Assembly: GCA_021829055.1 (NCBI GenBank)
Contig: JAJZCS010000095.1
Span: 1 to 7,409 of the forward strand
From: Pseudomonadota bacterium
Lineage (GTDB): Bacteria > Pseudomonadota > Alphaproteobacteria > Acetobacterales > Acetobacteraceae
Direction: 5' to 3'
DNA length: 7,409 bases
Shown here: positions 6,868 through 7,409 of the stretch, one piece after another
Layout: every line of letters begins with the position of its first letter
Position numbering within the stretch: the first letter of the stretch is position 1
Translations under genes and position numbers: made by a program
Notes under the pieces: generated by a model
What the model was told of the DNA's origin: nothing
The model's input: the letters and a program-made list of their open reading frames with translations, nothing else
Databases searched by the model: none

Positions 6868-7409
6868 CTAGTGGAGCGAATCCAACGCTTGGTGCCCGCG
6901 TCTGACGGCGGCGATGATTTTGTCGGGGTCCTTGGTCCAGCGGAAGGGTTTGGGGTTTTCGTTTGCCTCGGCGAGGAAGCGGTTGATGGTGGCTTGCAGG
7001 GAGACGATTGAATGGAACACGCCGCGCTTCAGGCGGCGCTTGGTCGGCGTGGCGAAGGATCCCTCGACGGCGTTGATCCACGAGGCCGAGGTCGGCGTGA
7101 AATGGAAGGTGAAGCGGCGATGCCGCGCCAGCCATGCCAGCACCTTGGGGTGCTTGTGCGCGGCATAGTTGTCGAGAATGACGTGGAGCAGTTTGCCCGC
7201 CGGCACCTCGGCCTCGATGGTGTTGAGGAAGCGGATGAACTCCTGGTGCCGGTGGCGTTGCATGCAGTGGCCGATGACCCCGCCCTCCAGCACGTTCAGG
7301 GCGGGGCGAACAGGGTGGTGGTGCCGTTTCCTCTTGTAGTCGTGCGTCATGGTGCCGCAGCGGCCTTTCTTCAGCGGCAGGCCCGGCTGGGTGCGGTCGA
7401 GCGCCTGGA
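6868..7409 (-). CDS. IS630-family DDE transposase, 5' end outside the window, possibly inactive
   Basis: The visible 180 codons read leftwards from the edge to a TAG at 6868-6870. The edge starts with ALDRTQPGLPLKKGRCGTM, typical of the catalytic domain just after the first Asp, which lies outside. The second Asp is in HVILDNYAAHK (codon 7171-7173) and the Glu in SWINAVEG (codon 7063-7065). The C-terminus DPDKIIAAVRRGHQALDSLH is standard for the group. Two changes look damaging. Codons around 7302-7329 are out of the usual frame (KRHHHPVRP where relatives have NGTTTLFA), restored by a second indel. The block after the catalytic Glu reads GSFATPTK where I expect GFFAKLTR. It may be a decayed copy or a diverged member. 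A shorter start at ATG 7350 would miss the catalytic domain's first half and is not favoured. Confidence 0.88.
   Translation of the reverse strand, partial: QALDRTQPGLPLKKGRCGTMTHDYKRKRHHHPVRPALNVLEGGVIGHCMQRHRHQEFIRFLNTIEAEVPAGKLLHVILDNYAAHKHPKVLAWLARHRRFTFHFTPTSASWINAVEGSFATPTKRRLKRGVFHSIVSLQATINRFLAEANENPKPFRWTKDPDKIIAAVRRGHQALDSLH

Larger units (their letters stand above)
6758..7409 (-). mobile_element. IS630-family insertion sequence, partial at the right edge
   Basis: The element is recognised by its transposase, read leftwards from the window edge. The 3' boundary lies somewhere between 6758 and 6867 and cannot be fixed; 6758 is the outer limit. IS630 elements insert at TA dinucleotides, but neither the second inverted repeat nor the target duplication can be seen. 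Confidence 0.7.

Noticed and set aside
6503..7135. 210-residue minus-strand frame spanning the end of cysNC and the IS
   Set aside because: It crosses two unrelated genes out of frame with both and is a by-product of their codon bias.
1..7409. tRNA, rRNA, CRISPR array, toxin-antitoxin, phage-defence or secondary-metabolite genes
   Set aside because: I looked on both strands and saw no cloverleaf, regular spaced repeats or characteristic motifs of these.

Overview
This window is ordinary bacterial chromosome, most likely from an alphaproteobacterium. That placement is inferred from the style of the genes: a fused CysN-CysC protein, a two-PDZ periplasmic Deg protease with a Phe-Pro-rich loop, a tandem-domain universal stress protein, and an IS630-type transposase of a kind common in Acetobacteraceae, Rhizobiales and sphingomonads. 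I cannot name the genus from the sequence alone.

Left part (1-1475, + strand): a possible tail of an upstream reading frame, then a two-domain universal stress protein (115-1005). It overlaps by one base (TAATG) a MarR-family regulator (1005-1475), so the two look translationally coupled. Middle part (1476-2292): about 0.8 kb without a convincing intact gene. It holds a decayed, frameshifted N-terminus that resembles an IS1595-family transposase (- strand), a cluster of short inverted repeats, a doubtful 46-codon ORF, a 20-bp near-palindrome that looks like an operator, and a plausible promoter for the next gene. Then comes a DegP/HtrA-type serine protease (2293-3819, + strand) with signal peptide, intact His-Asp-Ser triad and two PDZ domains.

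Right part: a strong intrinsic terminator (3906-3936) lies only 37 bases before cysD (3974-4885), which abuts cysNC (4886-6757). CysD and the CysN part form ATP sulfurylase, which makes APS from sulfate. The CysC part phosphorylates APS to PAPS, so the two genes give a complete sulfate-activation module. The rest of sulfate reduction (cysH, cysI, cysJ) is not in the window. Downstream, on the - strand and running off the right edge, is an IS630-family transposase (6868-7409) whose start lies outside. It contains a locally compensated double frameshift.

The window reads as two independent housekeeping or stress modules, envelope protein quality control and sulfate activation, with insertion-sequence debris on both sides and a USP-MarR pair at the left. 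I did not find a convincing undescribed system. The points most worth checking are the 2093-2112 operator-like palindrome before htrA, how cysDNC is transcribed past the terminator, and the decayed IS remnants.
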